Positions 9,843-19,475 of a stretch of DNA of 64,000 bases are shown here, in pieces. The notes under the pieces were generated by a model. It did no database searches. It worked only from the letters and a program-made list of their open reading frames with translations, and had not been told where the DNA came from. The position numbers were made by a program, and so were the translations under genes. Position 1 is the first letter of the stretch, and every line of letters starts with the position of its first letter. This DNA comes from Rhizobium sp. RU20A (GTDB taxonomy: Bacteria > Pseudomonadota > Alphaproteobacteria > Rhizobiales > Rhizobiaceae): NCBI RefSeq assembly GCF_900155885.1, contig NZ_FTMB01000004.1, positions 186,001 through 250,000 of the forward strand, given 5' to 3'.

Positions 9843-10158
9843 CTCATCCTAGTCGTTTCGGTTGCCCGAAACGTCGGGTCTTTCCCGCGCAAAAACAAGA
9901 CGCAAAGCCAAAAAGCACCCGAGGGCGCAACGCGCTGTCGGATGTTGCCCTCCGGGTTCTGTCCCTTGTAGGGATGACCCGGTCGGAGGCTCGGTGGTCT
10001 CGTCTGCATGAAAGCGAACGCCGGGCTTAAACAGGAAAGCGGGGCGAAAGTCAAGGATGCCGGGGTTTTTGGCGTTCGCTCGTGACGATTTGCAATTCTG
10101 TGGCGGCAGACCAACTTAAGGAGACCTCTCGCCGCCCTCAGCAGGACGCTATTCTTCC
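9843..10158. other. Intergenic region between divergent ffh and MBL-fold gene
   Basis: These 316 bp hold the candidate ffh leader hairpins (9905-9982). From about 9985 to 10158 I see no convincing promoter, terminator or small gene on either strand, although both flanking genes must be transcribed from here. Confidence 0.5.
9905..9982 (-). promoter_or_regulatory. Candidate structured leader or small RNA upstream of ffh
   Basis: On the minus strand, about 65-145 nt before the ffh start, two hairpins can form. The upstream one pairs 9977-9982 with 9952-9957, with an inner stem of 9970-9974 against 9962-9966. The downstream one pairs 9944-9956 with 9918-9931 (two small bulges) and is followed by TGCTTTTTGGCTTTG, which looks like a terminator. 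They share bases 9952-9956 and so compete. This could be an attenuator of ffh or a free small RNA. I do not recognise a known family. Confidence 0.45.
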
Positions 10159-11157
10159 ATGCCCAGCAATCGTTATTATTCCGGCCCGGTCTCCGATCAC
10201 TACGACGGAAACCGATTCTTCAATCCGGACGGTGTCGCGCCGTTGGGCTTGCGGGCGGTTTGGCGGTGGAAGACGGGCGGGGGGATCGAGACCTGGCCGA
10301 AGCAGCTGGAGAGCCCTTTCGTCGGCACGGTACCGGCAGCGCGCGTCGATGGCGATGGGCTGCGCGTCACCATGATCGGCCATGCCGCCCTGCTGATCCA
10401 GGTGGCGGGCCTCAACATTCTGATCGATCCGGTCTTTGCCGCGCGGGTCGGGCCGCTTGGGCTGGTGGGACCGAAGCGGGTGACGCCGCCGGGTGTCGCC
10501 TTCGATGCCTTGCCGGCAATCGATCTCGTTATCGTCACGCACAATCACTACGACCACCTGGATCTCGATGCTCTGAAGCGGCTCGTCCAGGTGCATGCGC
10601 CACGCATTCTGACGCCGCTCGGCAATGATACGATCATTCGCCGCGCCATTCCCCAAGCGGCCGTCGAGGCGATGGACTGGGGCGACGGTGTCGAGGTGAT
10701 GCCGGGTGTTTCCGTACATTGCGAGCCGTGCCACCACTGGTCGGCGCGCGGCGTCGGTGACCGGTCCATGGCGCTGTGGGCCGCCTTCGTGATCGCAACG
10801 CCGGCGGGCCGCATCTATCACGTCGGCGATACCGGCTTTCATGACGGCATCAACTATCGCGCCGTTCAGGCGCGTTACGGGTCCTTCCGCCTCGCCAATC
10901 TGCCGATCGGGGCCTATGAGCCGCGCTGGTTCATGAAGGGGCAGCACCAGAACCCGGAAGAAGCGGTGGAAGGCATGCGGCTTTGCCATGCCGCCTATGT
11001 CGCCGGTCATCACTGGCGCACCTTCCAGCTGACGAACGAGGCGCCGGATACGCCACGGCAGGCCCTTTTCGCCGCGCTCGATGCGGCCGGGATTGCACGC
11101 GAGCGGTTCCGGCCGATGCTCGCCGGGGAGGTCTTCGACGTGCCGCCGGTGGCCTGA
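10159..11157 (+). CDS. MBL-fold metallo-hydrolase, NAPE-PLD/RomA-like
   Basis: A 332-residue metallo-beta-lactamase-fold protein of the branch that includes mammalian NAPE-PLD and bacterial RomA/UlaG-like lactonases. Visible metal-site elements are the strand VTMIGHAALLIQVAGLNILIDPVF typical of this branch (cited here only by its parts GHAALLI and ILIDPVF), the HxHxDH motif THNHYDHLD (about 131-139), a later His in CHHWSARG, and IYHVGDTGFHDG carrying the bridging Asp. No signal peptide is present. Possible activities are a phospholipase D-like or lactonase reaction; the substrate cannot be told. The start is ATG 10159 (MPSNRYYSG). It is separated from dapF by 94 bp. Confidence 0.82.
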   Translation: MPSNRYYSGPVSDHYDGNRFFNPDGVAPLGLRAVWRWKTGGGIETWPKQLESPFVGTVPAARVDGDGLRVTMIGHAALLIQVAGLNILIDPVFAARVGPLGLVGPKRVTPPGVAFDALPAIDLVIVTHNHYDHLDLDALKRLVQVHAPRILTPLGNDTIIRRAIPQAAVEAMDWGDGVEVMPGVSVHCEPCHHWSARGVGDRSMALWAAFVIATPAGRIYHVGDTGFHDGINYRAVQARYGSFRLANLPIGAYEPRWFMKGQHQNPEEAVEGMRLCHAAYVAGHHWRTFQLTNEAPDTPRQALFAALDAAGIARERFRPMLAGEVFDVPPVA

Positions 11158-11251
11158 GGGCTCGTGCATCGCGCGGCACGGCCGCAAGGCTGGCATTTAC
11201 GGGGGTTTTGCGCCATATACGGCGCACTTGCCTTTGATGGGATGAACGCGA

Positions 11252-12163
11252 ATGTCGCAGAAGGTTCAGTTTGCGCGGATGAACGGGCTTGGAAACAAGA
11301 TCCTCGTCATCGACATGCGCGGTCGCCCCGGGCGCGTGACGCCGGAAGCGGCGATTGCGCTGGCGGCTGACCCGCAGACATCGTTCGACCAGATCATGGC
11401 CGTGCACGATCCGAAGGCGGCCGGTACGGATGCCTTTATCGACATTCTCAACTGTGATGGTTCGAAGGCGCAGACCTGCGGCAATGGCACGCGCTGCGTC
11501 GTGCAGGCGCTCGCCGCCGAAACGGGCAAGCGGCATTTCCTCTTCCATACGGTTGCGGGGCTGCTGGAAGCGGACGAACACGCGGATGGCTCGATCTCCG
11601 TCGACATGGGCAAGCCGCGGCTTGCCTGGAACGAGATCCCGCTTGCGGAAGAATTCCACGACACGCGCCGCATTGAGTTGCAGATCGGGCCGATCGATGC
11701 GCCCATCCTGCATTCGCCAGCCGTCGTCTCCATGGGCAATCCACATGCGATCTTCTGGGTCGAGCAGGATGTCTGGTCCTATGATCTCGAGCGTTTCGGC
11801 CCGCTTCTTGAAAACCACCCCGTTTTCCCCGAGCGTGCCAATATCACGATCGCGCAGGTGACGGGCAAGGATACGCTGACCACGCGGACCTGGGAGCGCG
11901 GCGCGGGGTTGACGCTCGCCTGTGGCTCGGCTGCCTGCGCGGCCGGCGTCGCGGCGGCGCGGACCGGGCGCACGGGACGGCGGGTGACAATCAAGGTTGC
12001 CAGCGCCCTGCCGCCCGGCGAACTCGTTATCGACTGGCGCGAGCGCGACGATCATGTCGTGATGACCGGGCCTGCGACCTGGGAATGGTCCGGCATGGTC
12101 GATCCTCAAACCGGTGCTTTCACGCGCGATGCCGATCACGCGCCGGAGGCGGCGGAGCGTTGA
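11252..12163 (+). CDS. dapF: Diaminopimelate epimerase
   Basis: A 303-residue cofactor-free epimerase interconverting LL- and meso-diaminopimelate for lysine and peptidoglycan. The two catalytic cysteines are in CGNGTRC (Cys76) and [10 protein letters not shown] (Cys224), both with their family context; [13 protein letters not shown] at the N-terminus and [10 protein letters not shown] are also typical. The start is ATG 11252. The stop TGA overlaps the TTG start of mtaB by 4 bp, and the dapF-mtaB-ftsY order is common in Rhizobiales. Confidence 0.96.
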   Translation: MSQKVQFARMNGLGNKILVIDMRGRPGRVTPEAAIALAADPQTSFDQIMAVHDPKAAGTDAFIDILNCDGSKAQTCGNGTRCVVQALAAETGKRHFLFHTVAGLLEADEHADGSISVDMGKPRLAWNEIPLAEEFHDTRRIELQIGPIDAPILHSPAVVSMGNPHAIFWVEQDVWSYDLERFGPLLENHPVFPERANITIAQVTGKDTLTTRTWERGAGLTLACGSAACAAGVAAARTGRTGRRVTIKVASALPPGELVIDWRERDDHVVMTGPATWEWSGMVDPQTGAFTRDADHAPEAAER

Positions 12164-13431
12164 GCGTCGAGGTCATCACCTTCGGCTGCCGCCTCAACAC
12201 CTTCGAGAGCGAGGTCATGCGCCGCGAGGCCGAGGCCGCCGGGCTCGGCAATGCCGTGCTCGTCAACACCTGCGCCGTGACCGGCGAGGCCGTGCGGCAG
12301 GCGCGCCAGACCATTCGCCGGTTGCGCCGCGAACAGCCGGGTGCGCGCATCGTCGTCACGGGCTGTGCCGCGCAGGTCGAGGGCGCCAATTTCGCTGCCA
12401 TGCCGGAAGTGGATGCCGTGCTTGGCAATGAGGAAAAGCTGAAGCGCGCGAGCTATGCGGCCCTGCCGGATTTCGGTGTCGGTGCGGAGGAAAAGCTTCG
12501 CGTCAACGACATCATGAGCGTGACGGAAACGGCGCCGCACTTCGTCGATGGCATTGACGGGCATGTGCGGGCGTTTTTGCAGGTGCAGACGGGCTGCGAC
12601 CATCGCTGCACCTTCTGCATCATCCCCTATGGGCGCGGCAATTCGCGCTCCGTGCCGATGGGTGCGGTGGTGGATCAGGCGCGGCGGCTGGTCGAAGGCG
12701 GCTACCGCGAGGTGGTGCTGACGGGTGTGGACGCCACCAGCTATGGCGGCGACCTGCCGGGGCGGCCGACACTCGGGCAACTCGCCAAGACGCTGTTGAA
12801 GCAGGTGCCGGAAATCGCGCGGCTCCGGCTCTCCTCCATCGACAGTATCGAGGTGGACACGCATCTTCTCGACCTCATCGCCGACGAACCGCGTTTCATG
12901 CCGCATCTTCATCTGTCGTTGCAGCACGGTGACGACATGATCCTGAAGCGGATGAAGCGGCGGCATCTTTCCGCCGATGCGCTGGCCTTTGCGCAGACGG
13001 CGCGGCGGCTCAGGCCCGAGATGAGCTTCGGCGCCGACATGATCGCAGGCTTTCCGACCGAGACGGAGCAGATGGCGCAGAATTCTGCGCGTCTTGCCGA
13101 GGCGATGGGGATCGCGCATCTCCACGTCTTCCCCTACAGCCCGCGCCCGGGCACGCCGGCGGCGCGCATGCCGCAGCTCGACCGCGGACTTGTGAAAGCG
13201 CGGGCGGCGGCGTTGCGGGCCGTGGCGGAACGACTGCACGGCCGCCATCTCGAAAAGCTTTCCGGCAGCCGGCAGGTCATCCTCGTGGAGCGCAACGGCA
13301 TGGCGCATACGGAGGATTTCACGCTGGTTGCAGCACCCGGTCTTTCGCCCGGCGCCCTTGTTCGCGTCACCATCACCGGCCACAATGGCCGCCATCTTCA
13401 GATCGGAACGGCTGCCAACGCTGCGGCGTAG
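12160..13431 (+). CDS. mtaB: tRNA (N6-L-threonylcarbamoyladenosine(37)-C2)-methylthiotransferase MtaB
   Basis: A 423-residue radical-SAM methylthiotransferase that converts t6A37 to ms2t6A37 in tRNAs reading ANN codons. The N-terminal UPF0004 domain carries three Cys for one Fe-S cluster (FGCRLN, NTCAV, TGCAAQ); the radical-SAM domain has CDHRCTFC (Cys near 146, 150 and 153). The start is inferred to be TTG 12160, overlapping the dapF stop as TTGA, because family similarity begins immediately at SVEVITFGC and no ATG is available between the overlap and that motif. The C-terminus looks like a weak TRAM domain. Confidence 0.92.
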   Translation: MSVEVITFGCRLNTFESEVMRREAEAAGLGNAVLVNTCAVTGEAVRQARQTIRRLRREQPGARIVVTGCAAQVEGANFAAMPEVDAVLGNEEKLKRASYAALPDFGVGAEEKLRVNDIMSVTETAPHFVDGIDGHVRAFLQVQTGCDHRCTFCIIPYGRGNSRSVPMGAVVDQARRLVEGGYREVVLTGVDATSYGGDLPGRPTLGQLAKTLLKQVPEIARLRLSSIDSIEVDTHLLDLIADEPRFMPHLHLSLQHGDDMILKRMKRRHLSADALAFAQTARRLRPEMSFGADMIAGFPTETEQMAQNSARLAEAMGIAHLHVFPYSPRPGTPAARMPQLDRGLVKARAAALRAVAERLHGRHLEKLSGSRQVILVERNGMAHTEDFTLVAAPGLSPGALVRVTITGHNGRHLQIGTAANAAA

Positions 13432-13458
13432 GCGCTTTCCCCGGAAACGGACAGTTTC

Positions 13459-14865
13459 ATGGCCTTCGGCTTCATCAAGAAAGTCTTCACCTTCGGCAAA
13501 GATCAGCCGCAGCCTGCCGCCGATGCGGTGCTGCCGCCGGACGAGGCCGCCGAGCGCGCTCTTGAGCAGTCCGAAGCCTGGGCGGTGCCGGGCGAAGACG
13601 AGTCGATCGCCGTCTTCAAGGAAACGCATGGGGACGAGATCGAGACCGTCTCCGAGCCGATCGAGGACCTGCCGACCGCCGAGGATCCCGTTCTCGATGT
13701 CGAAATGGAGACCGCCGGCGGTCCCGTCGATGACGATGACATCACCGATCTGGCGCGGCTGGATGGCGTTGAGGGAGATGGAAGCGACGCGGGTATGCGC
13801 GCGGCCGAGGCGGTCGCCGTCGGGGACGCGCTCCCGGTCGAGGTCGTGGAGCCAGACCCCGTTTCGCCGGGTGAGGCTGTCCTGCCCAAGGGCTTTGCGA
13901 TCGGCGCCCTTCCGGCCGCGCCAGAGCCGGAGGTGGCGGCACCGCGCCTCAGCTGGTTCCAGCGTCTGCGGGCCGGCCTTGCCCGCACCTCGTCCCAGCT
14001 GACCGGCCAGATCACCAGCCTTTTCACCAAGCGCAAGCTGGACGAGGCGACGCTGCAGGATCTGGAAGACCTGCTGCTGCAGGCCGATCTCGGTTTCGAG
14101 ACGGCGATGCGCATCACGGATACCCTGTCGTCCGAACGCTACGGCAAGGACGTGACGGGCGAGGATGTACAGCGGATCATGGCGAACGAGATCACCAAGG
14201 TGCTGGAGCCGGTTGCCAAGCCTCTGGCGCTCGATCTGTCCCACAAGCCGCATGTCATCCTCGTTGTCGGCGTCAACGGAACCGGCAAGACCACGACGAT
14301 CGGCAAGCTGGCCGCAAAGCTGTCCGGTGCCGGTCTGAAGGTCATGCTGGCTGCGGGCGACACGTTCCGTGCTGCGGCCATCGAGCAGCTGAAGATCTGG
14401 GCCGACCGCACCGGCTCGGGCATCGTTTCGACCAAGCTTGGCGCCGATGCGGCGGGCCTTGCCTTCGAGGCCTATCAGCAGGCCAAGGCCAATGGCACGG
14501 ATGTGCTGATCATCGATACGGCCGGGCGTCTGCAGAACAAGACGGAACTGATGGCCGAGCTTGAAAAGATCGTCCGGGTCCTCGGCAAGATCGATCCGGA
14601 TGCGCCGCATACCGTGCTTCAGACGCTGGACGCGACAACGGGGCAGAATGCGCTGCAGCAGGTGGAGATCTTCCGCAATGTGGCCGGTGTCTCCGGTCTC
14701 ATCATGACCAAGCTCGACGGTACGGCGCGCGGCGGCATTCTCGTCGCCATCGCCGCCAAGCATAAGCTGCCGGTCTATTTCATCGGCGTTGGCGAGGGTA
14801 TAGACGACCTGGAACCCTTCGAAGCGAAGGATTTTGCTGCCGCGATCGCGGGAACGGCGCATTGA
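13459..14865 (+). CDS. ftsY: Signal recognition particle receptor FtsY
   Basis: A 468-residue SRP receptor GTPase. The first 155 or so residues form a strongly acidic A domain that associates with the membrane, followed by an N domain (LARTSSQLTGQ onward) and a G domain with G1 GVNGTGKTTTIGKLA, DTAGRLQN and TKLDGTARGG. It docks Ffh-ribosome complexes to SecYEG. It lies 27 bp after mtaB in the same direction. Ffh and FtsY are both in this window but in different transcription units. Confidence 0.96.
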   Translation: MAFGFIKKVFTFGKDQPQPAADAVLPPDEAAERALEQSEAWAVPGEDESIAVFKETHGDEIETVSEPIEDLPTAEDPVLDVEMETAGGPVDDDDITDLARLDGVEGDGSDAGMRAAEAVAVGDALPVEVVEPDPVSPGEAVLPKGFAIGALPAAPEPEVAAPRLSWFQRLRAGLARTSSQLTGQITSLFTKRKLDEATLQDLEDLLLQADLGFETAMRITDTLSSERYGKDVTGEDVQRIMANEITKVLEPVAKPLALDLSHKPHVILVVGVNGTGKTTTIGKLAAKLSGAGLKVMLAAGDTFRAAAIEQLKIWADRTGSGIVSTKLGADAAGLAFEAYQQAKANGTDVLIIDTAGRLQNKTELMAELEKIVRVLGKIDPDAPHTVLQTLDATTGQNALQQVEIFRNVAGVSGLIMTKLDGTARGGILVAIAAKHKLPVYFIGVGEGIDDLEPFEAKDFAAAIAGTAH

Positions 14866-14993
14866 CATGGTTTTGCCGTCGTTCCGGTATGGAGGTCGTC
14901 GGCACATGATCCTTCACGAATACACCTTGCATTTCAGGTTTGCAGACGACAGACCGGCATGCGCATGATGAGACAAGCAGGAGCCTGACGCCC

Positions 14994-15641
14994 ATGTCCA
15001 CCGCCGAACCGGGCAAGATCACGCCGGAACAGCCCCGCAAGGAGATGGGCGCCCTCCCCAAGCTCGTTCTCGAGCTCGGCCCCCTCCTGGTGTTTTTCTT
15101 TGCCAATTCCCGCGGCGAATGGCTGGCCGCGCGCTTCCCGGTGCTGGCCGAGATGGGCGGGCCGATTTTTATTGCCACCGGCCTTTTCATGGCGGCAACG
15201 GCGATTGCCCTTTCGGTTTCATGGGCCCTGACGCGCACCCTGCCGATGATGCCGCTGATCTCCGGGATCGTGGTGCTCGTGTTCGGCGCCCTGACGCTCT
15301 GGCTGCAGAACGACACCTTCATCAAGGTGAAGCCGACCATCGTCAATGCGCTGTTCGGTGTCATCCTGCTCGGCGGTCTCTGGTTCGGCAAGTCGTTGCT
15401 TGGCTACGTGCTGCACTCGGCCTTCAAGCTGACGGATGAGGGCTGGTACAAGCTCACCTTCCGCTGGGGCGTCTTCTTCCTGTTTCTTGCCGTGCTCAAC
15501 GAAGTGATCTGGCGCAACTTCTCGACCGACTTCTGGGTGGCCTTCAAGGTCTGGGGCACCATGCCGATCACCATCGCCTTCACCATGGCGCAGTTGCCGC
15601 TGATCATCCGCCATTCCATCGAAGAGAAGACGGAAACGTGA
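14994..15641 (+). CDS. yciB: Septation protein A / intracellular septation protein (YciB)
   Basis: A 215-residue inner-membrane protein of the YciB/IspZ family. After a short soluble N-terminus, five or six hydrophobic helices follow, starting at [19 protein letters not shown]; the family's [19 protein letters not shown] and ALNEVIWR-type ([11 protein letters not shown]) blocks are present. E. coli YciB affects cell division and envelope synthesis. AGGAG just upstream selects ATG 14994 (MSTAEPG). It lies 128 bp downstream of ftsY and may share its transcript. Confidence 0.92.
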   Translation: MSTAEPGKITPEQPRKEMGALPKLVLELGPLLVFFFANSRGEWLAARFPVLAEMGGPIFIATGLFMAATAIALSVSWALTRTLPMMPLISGIVVLVFGALTLWLQNDTFIKVKPTIVNALFGVILLGGLWFGKSLLGYVLHSAFKLTDEGWYKLTFRWGVFFLFLAVLNEVIWRNFSTDFWVAFKVWGTMPITIAFTMAQLPLIIRHSIEEKTET

Positions 15642-15844
15642 TCCAGGCACTTGCGATCGGCCGTGAACCGGGTGATCGCGGACAACGGCGATTTCCGCAT
15701 TTCGGCAGGCGGTGACGCGACGCGTTTGCGAATCTGCAAAATCTCGAAGCTGGATGTCTATCTTTCGTTAAGGTCCGCTCCATAGAAAAGGCGTTGGACG
15801 GCCCTTCCTCCGGAGCGCTGGCGCAGCAGCACGGTGGGAGACAG

Positions 15845-17035
15845 ATGGAACATCACGACACGTTCGCCTTTCTGCTTCCCTTCTTCATGCTCTGTTTCAG
15901 TCTCATGTTCCTCGCCGCCCGGCGGGTGGATGATGGCGCCTCGCTGTTCTGGGGCCTCGGCTTTCTCAGTGCCGCTCTTGGATTCGTCTTTTCGCTCGTC
16001 GTGGGCGGTCTTCACCCACTCCTCCAGAGCCTGATTGCGAACGGGCTCTTTTATGGTGGCTTCTTCTTTTACAGTCATGCGCTCCTCATCCATTTCCGTG
16101 CGTCGACCATTGTCGTGCCGCGCCTTCTGACCGCGCTTGCCTTCATCGTTGTGGCGACGATGCTGCTGGCCGCCGGCGATCTGCGGTCCCATCTGGCAGT
16201 CTCCGACCTTGGTTGCGCGGCGATCGGCTGCATGGCGCTTGCCAGTGTTGTCCGACGCCCGGAGAGGCCGGCCGATCTCGCCATCATGCTGGCCTTCGGC
16301 GCAACCCTCATCGAGACGGTCGCGCGGGTCGGCGTGTTGCTGTTCCAGACCACGGCAGCCGATCCGCTATCGGTCGACAGCTTCCTCGGCTCGAACTACG
16401 CATTTCTGATGCAGATCATGGCCAGCATCTTCGGCTTTCTTCTCGGTCTGGCGGCGCTCGCGACTGTGGTGACCGACATTATTGAAAGGCACCAGGGGCT
16501 TGCCGAGCGCGACCCGCTGACGGAGCTTCTCAATCGCCGGGGATTCGAGCGGGCGGTTCTGGGGGTATCCGGGAGCGGCTGCATCCTTGTCTGCGATATC
16601 GACCATTTCAAGGGCGTCAATGATCGTCACGGCCATGCGGCAGGCGATCGCATCCTGCGCGACGTGGCGGCGCAGCTTGCCGCTGCGCTTCCTGCCCGGA
16701 CCTTGATTGCCCGTTTCGGCGGGGAGGAGTTCGTGGCCTATCTGCCGAAAACCGATCTTGAGGTAGCCGGCCGGTTGGCGAAAGAGGCCTGCCGTGCGAT
16801 CGCCGACGCCTCCTTTGTGACAGGCGAGGGGACGACGATCGCGATTACCGCCAGTTTCGGTCTTGCGCCGGAGTTGCGGGGTGCGGCCTCGATCCATGAG
16901 GCCATCGCCCATGCCGATGCCTGCCTCTATCTGGCAAAGACCGGCGGGCGAAACAGGGTGGTGATCCATGGCTTGGCCGGGATCATTGACCGCAACGAGA
17001 TTTTCCAGACGGATCTGGCGCTGCAGCACGGTTGA
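15845..17035 (+). CDS. Membrane-bound diguanylate cyclase (GGDEF domain)
   Basis: A 396-residue protein: about six or seven hydrophobic helices in residues 1-215 (LLPFFMLCFSLMFLAAR onward, an unassigned sensor region) and a C-terminal GGDEF domain. The catalytic loop reads RFGGEEF (near residue 295), and DIDHFKGVNDRHGH and GDRILRDVA are intact, so the cyclase should be active and make cyclic di-GMP from two GTP. The RxxD inhibitory site is not evident before the active loop. GTGGGAG upstream fits ATG 15845; a TTG 51 bp earlier is in frame. It is monocistronic and convergent with ccmG. Confidence 0.88.
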   Translation: MEHHDTFAFLLPFFMLCFSLMFLAARRVDDGASLFWGLGFLSAALGFVFSLVVGGLHPLLQSLIANGLFYGGFFFYSHALLIHFRASTIVVPRLLTALAFIVVATMLLAAGDLRSHLAVSDLGCAAIGCMALASVVRRPERPADLAIMLAFGATLIETVARVGVLLFQTTAADPLSVDSFLGSNYAFLMQIMASIFGFLLGLAALATVVTDIIERHQGLAERDPLTELLNRRGFERAVLGVSGSGCILVCDIDHFKGVNDRHGHAAGDRILRDVAAQLAAALPARTLIARFGGEEFVAYLPKTDLEVAGRLAKEACRAIADASFVTGEGTTIAITASFGLAPELRGAASIHEAIAHADACLYLAKTGGRNRVVIHGLAGIIDRNEIFQTDLALQHG

Positions 17036-17066
17036 GCATCGCCCATCCAACGATTGCGGCCAGCAC

Positions 17067-17690
17067 TTAGCTCTTGGCCATGGCCTTCTCGATCGCCGGC
17101 TTCAGGCCTTCCTCAAGGCTCTTCTCGTCGAAGGGACCGACACGCTTGTAAAGGATCGTTCCGTCCGGCCCCACGAGATAGGATTCGGGGATGCCGTAGA
17201 CGCCCCAGTCAATGGCCGCCTTGCCGCGCGGATCGATGCCGACGGCATGGAAAGGGTTGCCGAGTTCGCCGAGAAAGCGCAACGCGTTTTCGTTCTGGTC
17301 CTTGTAGTTGATACCGACCACCGTCAGGCGCGGATCCTTGGAAAGCTCTAGGATGATCGGATGCTCCTGCCGGCAGGGCACGCACCAGGAGGCCCAGACA
17401 TTCACCAGTGTCAGTTTGCCGGCAATGGCCGCATCGGTCAGCGCCGGCATCGGTTTGCCGTTAAGCGTGGCGCCCGCAAGCGGTTCGAGCGCCAGGGTCG
17501 GCGCCTTTGTGCCGATGAGGGCTGACGGGATGACGCTGGTGTCGCGGCCCGATTGCAGTTGCGCCCAAAAGACATAAGCGAGGACACCGAAGATGGCGAG
17601 CGGCAGCAGCGCGAGGACGATGCGCATGGGGGCCGCGCGGCCCGTATTGCCCGCCTGCGGGGCTTGTTCATGCGGGGTTTCGGCGGTCAT
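17067..17690 (-). CDS. ccmG: Cytochrome c biogenesis thiol:disulfide reductase CcmG/DsbE
   Basis: A 207-residue periplasmic thioredoxin-fold protein anchored by an N-terminal helix (about residues 23-43). The active site is WASWCVPC (Cys103 and Cys106), followed by the conserved YGIPESYLVGPDG block with its cis-proline. It reduces the apocytochrome c CXXCH cysteines so heme can be attached. The ATG at 17690 overlaps the ccmD stop by 4 bp. It is last in the ccmA-B-C-D-G series. Confidence 0.95.
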   Translation of the reverse strand: MTAETPHEQAPQAGNTGRAAPMRIVLALLPLAIFGVLAYVFWAQLQSGRDTSVIPSALIGTKAPTLALEPLAGATLNGKPMPALTDAAIAGKLTLVNVWASWCVPCRQEHPIILELSKDPRLTVVGINYKDQNENALRFLGELGNPFHAVGIDPRGKAAIDWGVYGIPESYLVGPDGTILYKRVGPFDEKSLEEGLKPAIEKAMAKS

Positions 17691-17869
17691 TTTGCTGCCC
17701 CTTCCGGCGGCTGCACCGCAGAGGCGGACCGGCGGCGGATCCCGGAGGCTTCCAGCCGGGCGAGATCGCGCTGGCGGCGACGCCCGCCGAAATAGATGGA
17801 GAGAATCAGGCCGAGGATTGTGATGGCCGCAACACCATAGGACGCGATCACATAGGTCGTATGAGTCAT
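17687..17869 (-). CDS. ccmD: Heme exporter protein CcmD
   Basis: A 60-residue protein with one membrane helix (TYVIASYGVAAITILGLILS) followed by a basic segment RRRQRDLARLE, the usual CcmD layout. CcmD binds CcmC and helps release holo-CcmE during heme handover. It overlaps ccmC and ccmG by 4 bp each, so the three are translationally coupled. Confidence 0.93.
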   Translation of the reverse strand: MTHTTYVIASYGVAAITILGLILSIYFGGRRRQRDLARLEASGIRRRSASAVQPPEGAAK

Positions 17870-18669
17870 CGGGCCTCTCCGCGCCCTTCTGCGAGCTCCT
17901 GCGGCTTGCTTTGGCCGTTGCCGGCAAGGCGAGCGGCCTGGCGGCGCATGGCCATCATGCGGCGGTCCCAGATCTCGTTGCGCATGGCGGCGATATGGAG
18001 GGTGAAGAAAAGGAGCGTGAAGGCGCCGGCCATGACGAGCAGCGGGCGCAGGAATTCCGCGTCAATGGCGGGACCGTCCATGCGCATCACGCTGGCCGGC
18101 TGGTGCAGCGTGTTCCACCATTCCACCGAGAACTTGATGATCGGAATGTTGACGAAGCCGACGAGGATGAGGATGGCCGAAACACGGGCGGCACGGCCCG
18201 GGTCCTCGAAGGCGCGGTTGAGCGCGATAAGGCCGAGATACATCAGGAAGAGGACGAAGACCGAGGTCAGCCGTGCATCCCAGACCCACCATGTGCCCCA
18301 CATGGGCTTGCCCCAGAGCGAACCGGTGACGAGTGCCAGAAAGGTGAAGACGGCGCCGATGGGGGCGGCGGCCCGCGCCGAGACATCCGCCAAGGGGTGG
18401 CGCCAGACCAGCGTGCCGAGCGCTGAGATCGCCATCACCGTATAGCACATCATCGACAGCCAGGCCGAGGGCACATGGATATACATGATGCGGACGGTTT
18501 CGCCCTGCTGGTAATCCCCCTCCGTGGTGAAGGACAGGTAGAGTCCGATCGCAAAGAGCAGGACCGTCAATCCGGACAGCCAAGGCAGGATGCGCCCGGC
18601 CAGGGCCAGGAAGCGGGTGGGATTGGCAAGATCGCTGATCCTGCGGATGGCAAGGCTCTGTTCGCTCAT
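17866..18669 (-). CDS. ccmC: Heme transporter/lyase CcmC
   Basis: A 267-residue six-helix membrane protein. The periplasmic tryptophan-rich heme-handling motif WGKPMWGTWWVWDARLTS is present, and histidines flank it in loops as in other CcmC proteins. CcmC attaches heme to CcmE together with CcmD. Its start lies 103 bp downstream of the ccmB stop. ATG 18669 begins MSEQSLAIRR; hydrophobic segments start near residue 26. Confidence 0.95.
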   Translation of the reverse strand: MSEQSLAIRRISDLANPTRFLALAGRILPWLSGLTVLLFAIGLYLSFTTEGDYQQGETVRIMYIHVPSAWLSMMCYTVMAISALGTLVWRHPLADVSARAAAPIGAVFTFLALVTGSLWGKPMWGTWWVWDARLTSVFVLFLMYLGLIALNRAFEDPGRAARVSAILILVGFVNIPIIKFSVEWWNTLHQPASVMRMDGPAIDAEFLRPLLVMAGAFTLLFFTLHIAAMRNEIWDRRMMAMRRQAARLAGNGQSKPQELAEGRGEAR

Positions 18670-18772
18670 GACCCCTGTTTACCGTGTCTACTGCTCTCCG
18701 GCAATTGACCGCGATCAAACCGGGCGCCGGGAGCGACGCCATTCTTGGACGCAACTCCCGAACGGTGTCCCG

Positions 18773-19432
18773 TCATTCGCTGGCATTGCGCAGGGCCGCG
18801 GCGGCGGCCAGCGGGCCGATGACGGCGAAGAAGAGTGTGATGGCGATGAGAATGAGGAAGGGTGGCAGGAAGGGCGCGGGGTCTTCGACCGCAGCATAGC
18901 TGGCGCTGACGCCGAAGATCAGCACGGGAATGGCGACCGGCAGGACGAGGATGGAGACCAGCAGCCCGCCGCGCGGCAGCGAAACGGCGACCGCCGCGCC
19001 GACCGCGCCGATAAAGGTGATGGCGGGCGTACCGACCAGAAGCGTCAGCATGGCTGCGCCGATGGCCGTGGCATCCATGTTCATGAAGAGGCCCAGCAGC
19101 GGGGCGGCCAGCGCCAGCGGCAGGCCGCTCGACAGCCAGTGGGCGGCGCACTTCACGAAGACGATGAGGACGAGCGGCGTTTCCTGCATGAGAAGCAGAT
19201 CGAGCGAGCCGTCCTCGCGCTCGGCCTGGAAAAGACGGTCGAGACCGAGCAGCGCGGCGAGCAGGGCGCCGATCCATAGAATGGCCGGTCCAATGCGGGC
19301 GAGGAGGTTGAGGTCCGGCCCGACGCCAAAGGGGATGACGGCAACGACCGTCATGAAGAAGAGGATGCCGATCAGCGCCCCACCGCCGGCGCGCACGGAC
19401 AGGCGCAGGTCGCGCAGCAGGAGGGCCATCAT
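18773..19432 (-). CDS. ccmB: Heme exporter protein CcmB
   Basis: A 219-residue ABC-type permease with six hydrophobic helices. MMALLLRDLRLSVRAGGGA begins the protein, and the cytoplasmic loop LFQAEREDGSLDLLL that contacts the CcmA ATPase is intact. With CcmA it forms the ATP-driven part of system I cytochrome c maturation, needed for release of holo-CcmE. Two ATGs (19432 and 19429) are adjacent. The frame is open upstream to 19504 but there it overlaps the end of ccmA. Confidence 0.94.
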   Translation of the reverse strand: MMALLLRDLRLSVRAGGGALIGILFFMTVVAVIPFGVGPDLNLLARIGPAILWIGALLAALLGLDRLFQAEREDGSLDLLLMQETPLVLIVFVKCAAHWLSSGLPLALAAPLLGLFMNMDATAIGAAMLTLLVGTPAITFIGAVGAAVAVSLPRGGLLVSILVLPVAIPVLIFGVSASYAAVEDPAPFLPPFLILIAITLFFAVIGPLAAAAALRNASE

Positions 19433-19475
19433 CGGTTTATTCTCCCTGGCTGGCCGGGGTGCAGTGTGCGGCCCG

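Noticed and set aside
9843-10020. The SRP RNA (4.5S) gene beside ffh
   Set aside because: The conserved apical loop and asymmetric bulge of SRP RNA are not present in either strand.
12136-14907. A 923-codon open frame on the minus strand across dapF end, mtaB and ftsY
   Set aside because: It is the antisense shadow of well-supported genes in GC-rich DNA; its composition (His, Arg, Asp-rich) fits no family.
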